Assembly (NCBI RefSeq): GCF_031127835.1
Contig: NZ_JARXHX010000011.1
Coordinates: 115,255-179,254, forward strand
Length of the DNA stretch: 64,000 nt
Direction: 5' to 3'
From: Pelagicoccus sp. SDUM812002
Lineage (GTDB): Bacteria > Verrucomicrobiota > Verrucomicrobiia > Opitutales > Opitutaceae
Made by a program: the position numbers and the translations under genes. Every line of letters starts with the position of its first letter. Within the stretch, counting starts at the first letter, position 1. This document shows positions 62,910-64,000 of the stretch, piece by piece. Below the pieces are notes generated by a model that was given only the letters and a program-made list of their open reading frames with translations, was not told the DNA's origin and did not search any database.

Positions 62910-63710
62910 CTAGGACTCCGCCTCCGCAACGCGGTGGCGCACGATCGCCACCGAGCGCGGAAAAACGACATCGCACAGATCAAATGAACGGTCGACTAAA
63001 GCCGGCGGTAGAGCCTCTTCCGAAAGCGCTACAGAACGTATCAGAATATTTCCTACTGTATAGTCGTCCAGCACGCCCACCGTTTCGTGGAGCTCACCCT
63101 TTGAGACCGACTCCAAAACCACCAGAGACCCCCGATACGCTTCGAACACCGGCTCGTATGCATGCGGCAAGACCTTTAGTAAACTCTGCCCTAACTCCGT
63201 GGCATGCTTGTCCGATCCGCCCACTTGCTTCATCGCCTCGCTTCGTTGCTTCACGACGCCCACCAACAAGCCTACCGATTGGCTGAAAGCATCCTTCAGC
63301 ATCCCGTAAAGATTGCGCAGCGAGCGCCCTATCCGATCGAAGAGGCCACAGCACCTTAGATCCGCGATTTCGTCTTCCCAATTCTTCCGAGCATCCGAAC
63401 CCACAAGCGGAGCCGGACGATAGATTCTGTCGATCTCCGCGATCTTCTTATCATAAAAGACATAGCTAGCCTTGTGCCGCCCCAAGCCCATCGGCTGAGG
63501 CGTGTCGTAAACGAGCTCCAAGCACGTCGGAAACACCCGCAAACCACCCCAAATGAACTGCCCGTCCTTCATCTTGATGAGCACAAAGTCCCCATCGAAA
63601 GCCTTCAAGCACCCGTCTTTGCGATGCCGCTCGATCACGATCCCGACGATCGCGCTTAAAAACAGCAACCCAATCGGTGCCCAAATCAAAACAGTCGGCG
63701 ACAATTCCAT
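62910..63710 (-). CDS. membrane-anchored hypothetical protein
   Basis: 266 residues from the ATG at 63710 (MELSPTVLIWAP), chosen over an ATG 12 codons upstream because an AGGA site sits five bases before it. One N-terminal helix (~7-26, VLIWAPIGLLFLSAIVGIVI), then a cytosolic or peripheral domain that I do not recognise. Near ~40 it has DGDFVLIKMKDGQFIWGGLRV, typical of a small Sm/SH3-like barrel that binds a ligand. The helical remainder ends VVFPRSVAIVRHRV. Confidence 0.6.
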   Translation of the reverse strand: MELSPTVLIWAPIGLLFLSAIVGIVIERHRKDGCLKAFDGDFVLIKMKDGQFIWGGLRVFPTCLELVYDTPQPMGLGRHKASYVFYDKKIAEIDRIYRPAPLVGSDARKNWEDEIADLRCCGLFDRIGRSLRNLYGMLKDAFSQSVGLLVGVVKQRSEAMKQVGGSDKHATELGQSLLKVLPHAYEPVFEAYRGSLVVLESVSKGELHETVGVLDDYTVGNILIRSVALSEEALPPALVDRSFDLCDVVFPRSVAIVRHRVAEAES

Positions 63711-64000
63711 GATTCCTGCACAAATCACTTTAATCACGAAAACCAAGCCAAAAGAACCGGCTCATCGCCCTGCCACAACCGCTGTGTGAAAAACACAGGA
63801 CAACCCCATCGCAGCTCATAAGGGCGAAAAGAGTGAAAGCCTTCTCAACACTTGTATCTGCTGCGTTCCTTCCCCCGTTCCCTAAGATCCACAACGGGAG
63901 CGACCGCCTTTTCAGCGTCGCGAGAGGGAGCAAACGAAAAAGCCTACCCGAACAGGGTAGGCTTGAGAGCATCGGGCGCTTCCCTCGGAAGCGTTCCGGA
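63711..64000. other. right edge of the window
   Basis: No gene supported. It has inverted repeats (CCCGTT...AACGGG near 63883-63909, GCGAC...GTCGC near 63900-63921) and a clear minus-strand terminator at 63938-63965, so a transcript from beyond the right edge ends here. Confidence 0.4.
63938..63965 (-). terminator. Rho-independent terminator for a transcript entering from the right
   Basis: On the minus strand AAGCCTACCC-N5-GGGTAGGCTT, a perfect 10-base stem, runs into TTTCG/TTTG. No stop codon of the upstream gene lies inside the window. Confidence 0.8.

Noticed and set aside
63836..63935. Possible signal recognition particle RNA (minus strand has GGGGAAGGAACGCAGCAG)
   Set aside because: The bases that should pair around the tetraloop do not (GGGAAC against GGAACGC), and the conserved 5' UCAGG strand is missing.
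1..64000. CRISPR array or insertion sequence with transposase
   Set aside because: No regularly spaced repeats of CRISPR length and no transposase-like or integrase-like reading frame recognised.

Overview
The window (about 55% GC by eye, with an AT-rich pocket near 5.3-6.2 kb) looks like the chromosome of a Gram-negative, polysaccharide-degrading heterotroph. It carries a GH29 fucosidase, a TonB-dependent receptor, mannonate dehydratase with an SDR oxidoreductase, LacI and AraC regulators, a Gfo/Idh oxidoreductase and outer-membrane barrel proteins. Membrane-bound NrfHA, intergenic ATCCGTG/TCTGCG-type repeats and LacI/SDR sequence flavours point to Verrucomicrobiota (Opitutales/Puniceicoccales-like). 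That placement is an inference, not proven by any rRNA gene here; no rRNA, tRNA or CRISPR array was recognised.

Region 1 (1-13.1 kb) is accessory and patchy. After the 3' part of a fucosidase gene come two head-to-head paralogous phosphoribosyltransferases, a DUF1456 protein, small membrane and hypothetical proteins and an anchored transglutaminase-like protein. Then follows a defence-like run: an HNH endonuclease, a membrane NERD nuclease-domain protein, and an XRE-ImmA/IrrE metalloprotease + PIN toxin pair. Four copies of the 3' end of the HNH gene (one intact gene and three decayed tails) lie in direct orientation between these cargo modules, as if modules were repeatedly exchanged at that 3' end. 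A tandem adenylate kinase with a degenerate second half and a 5'-truncated beta-helix gene fragment close the region.

Region 2 (13.4-30.2 kb) is rich in stress and ion-homeostasis genes: a CPA1 cation/proton antiporter, nrfHA, a decayed LanC-like gene, a TonB receptor, a CopD-like plus CDF metal-efflux pair, an HtrA protease, a type II NADH dehydrogenase, and an hsp20-hsp20-CbpM-like operon behind a sigma-54-like promoter with two upstream dyads. A cupin follows. Long gene-poor stretches (14.7-15.8 kb, 22.0-22.8 kb, 24.2-24.7 kb) separate them.

Region 3 (30.3-64 kb) is denser and core-like. It holds a propeller sensor kinase, a duplicated parvulin, an aromatic/aspartate aminotransferase, a hybrid kinase, an uxuA-SDR operon with a divergent AraC regulator, an orphan sensor kinase and purL. 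A divergent pair for murein-peptide metabolism follows: an N-acetylmuramoyl-L-alanine amidase against a dipeptide epimerase-MpaA fusion interrupted by one frameshift. Then come an EF-hand protein, a second hybrid kinase with a small companion gene, a secreted hypothetical, a Gfo/Idh oxidoreductase, a beta-barrel protein divergent from a LacI regulator with a pair of 12-bp operators, a chromate transporter, a six-BON periplasmic protein, fumC and a membrane-anchored hypothetical.
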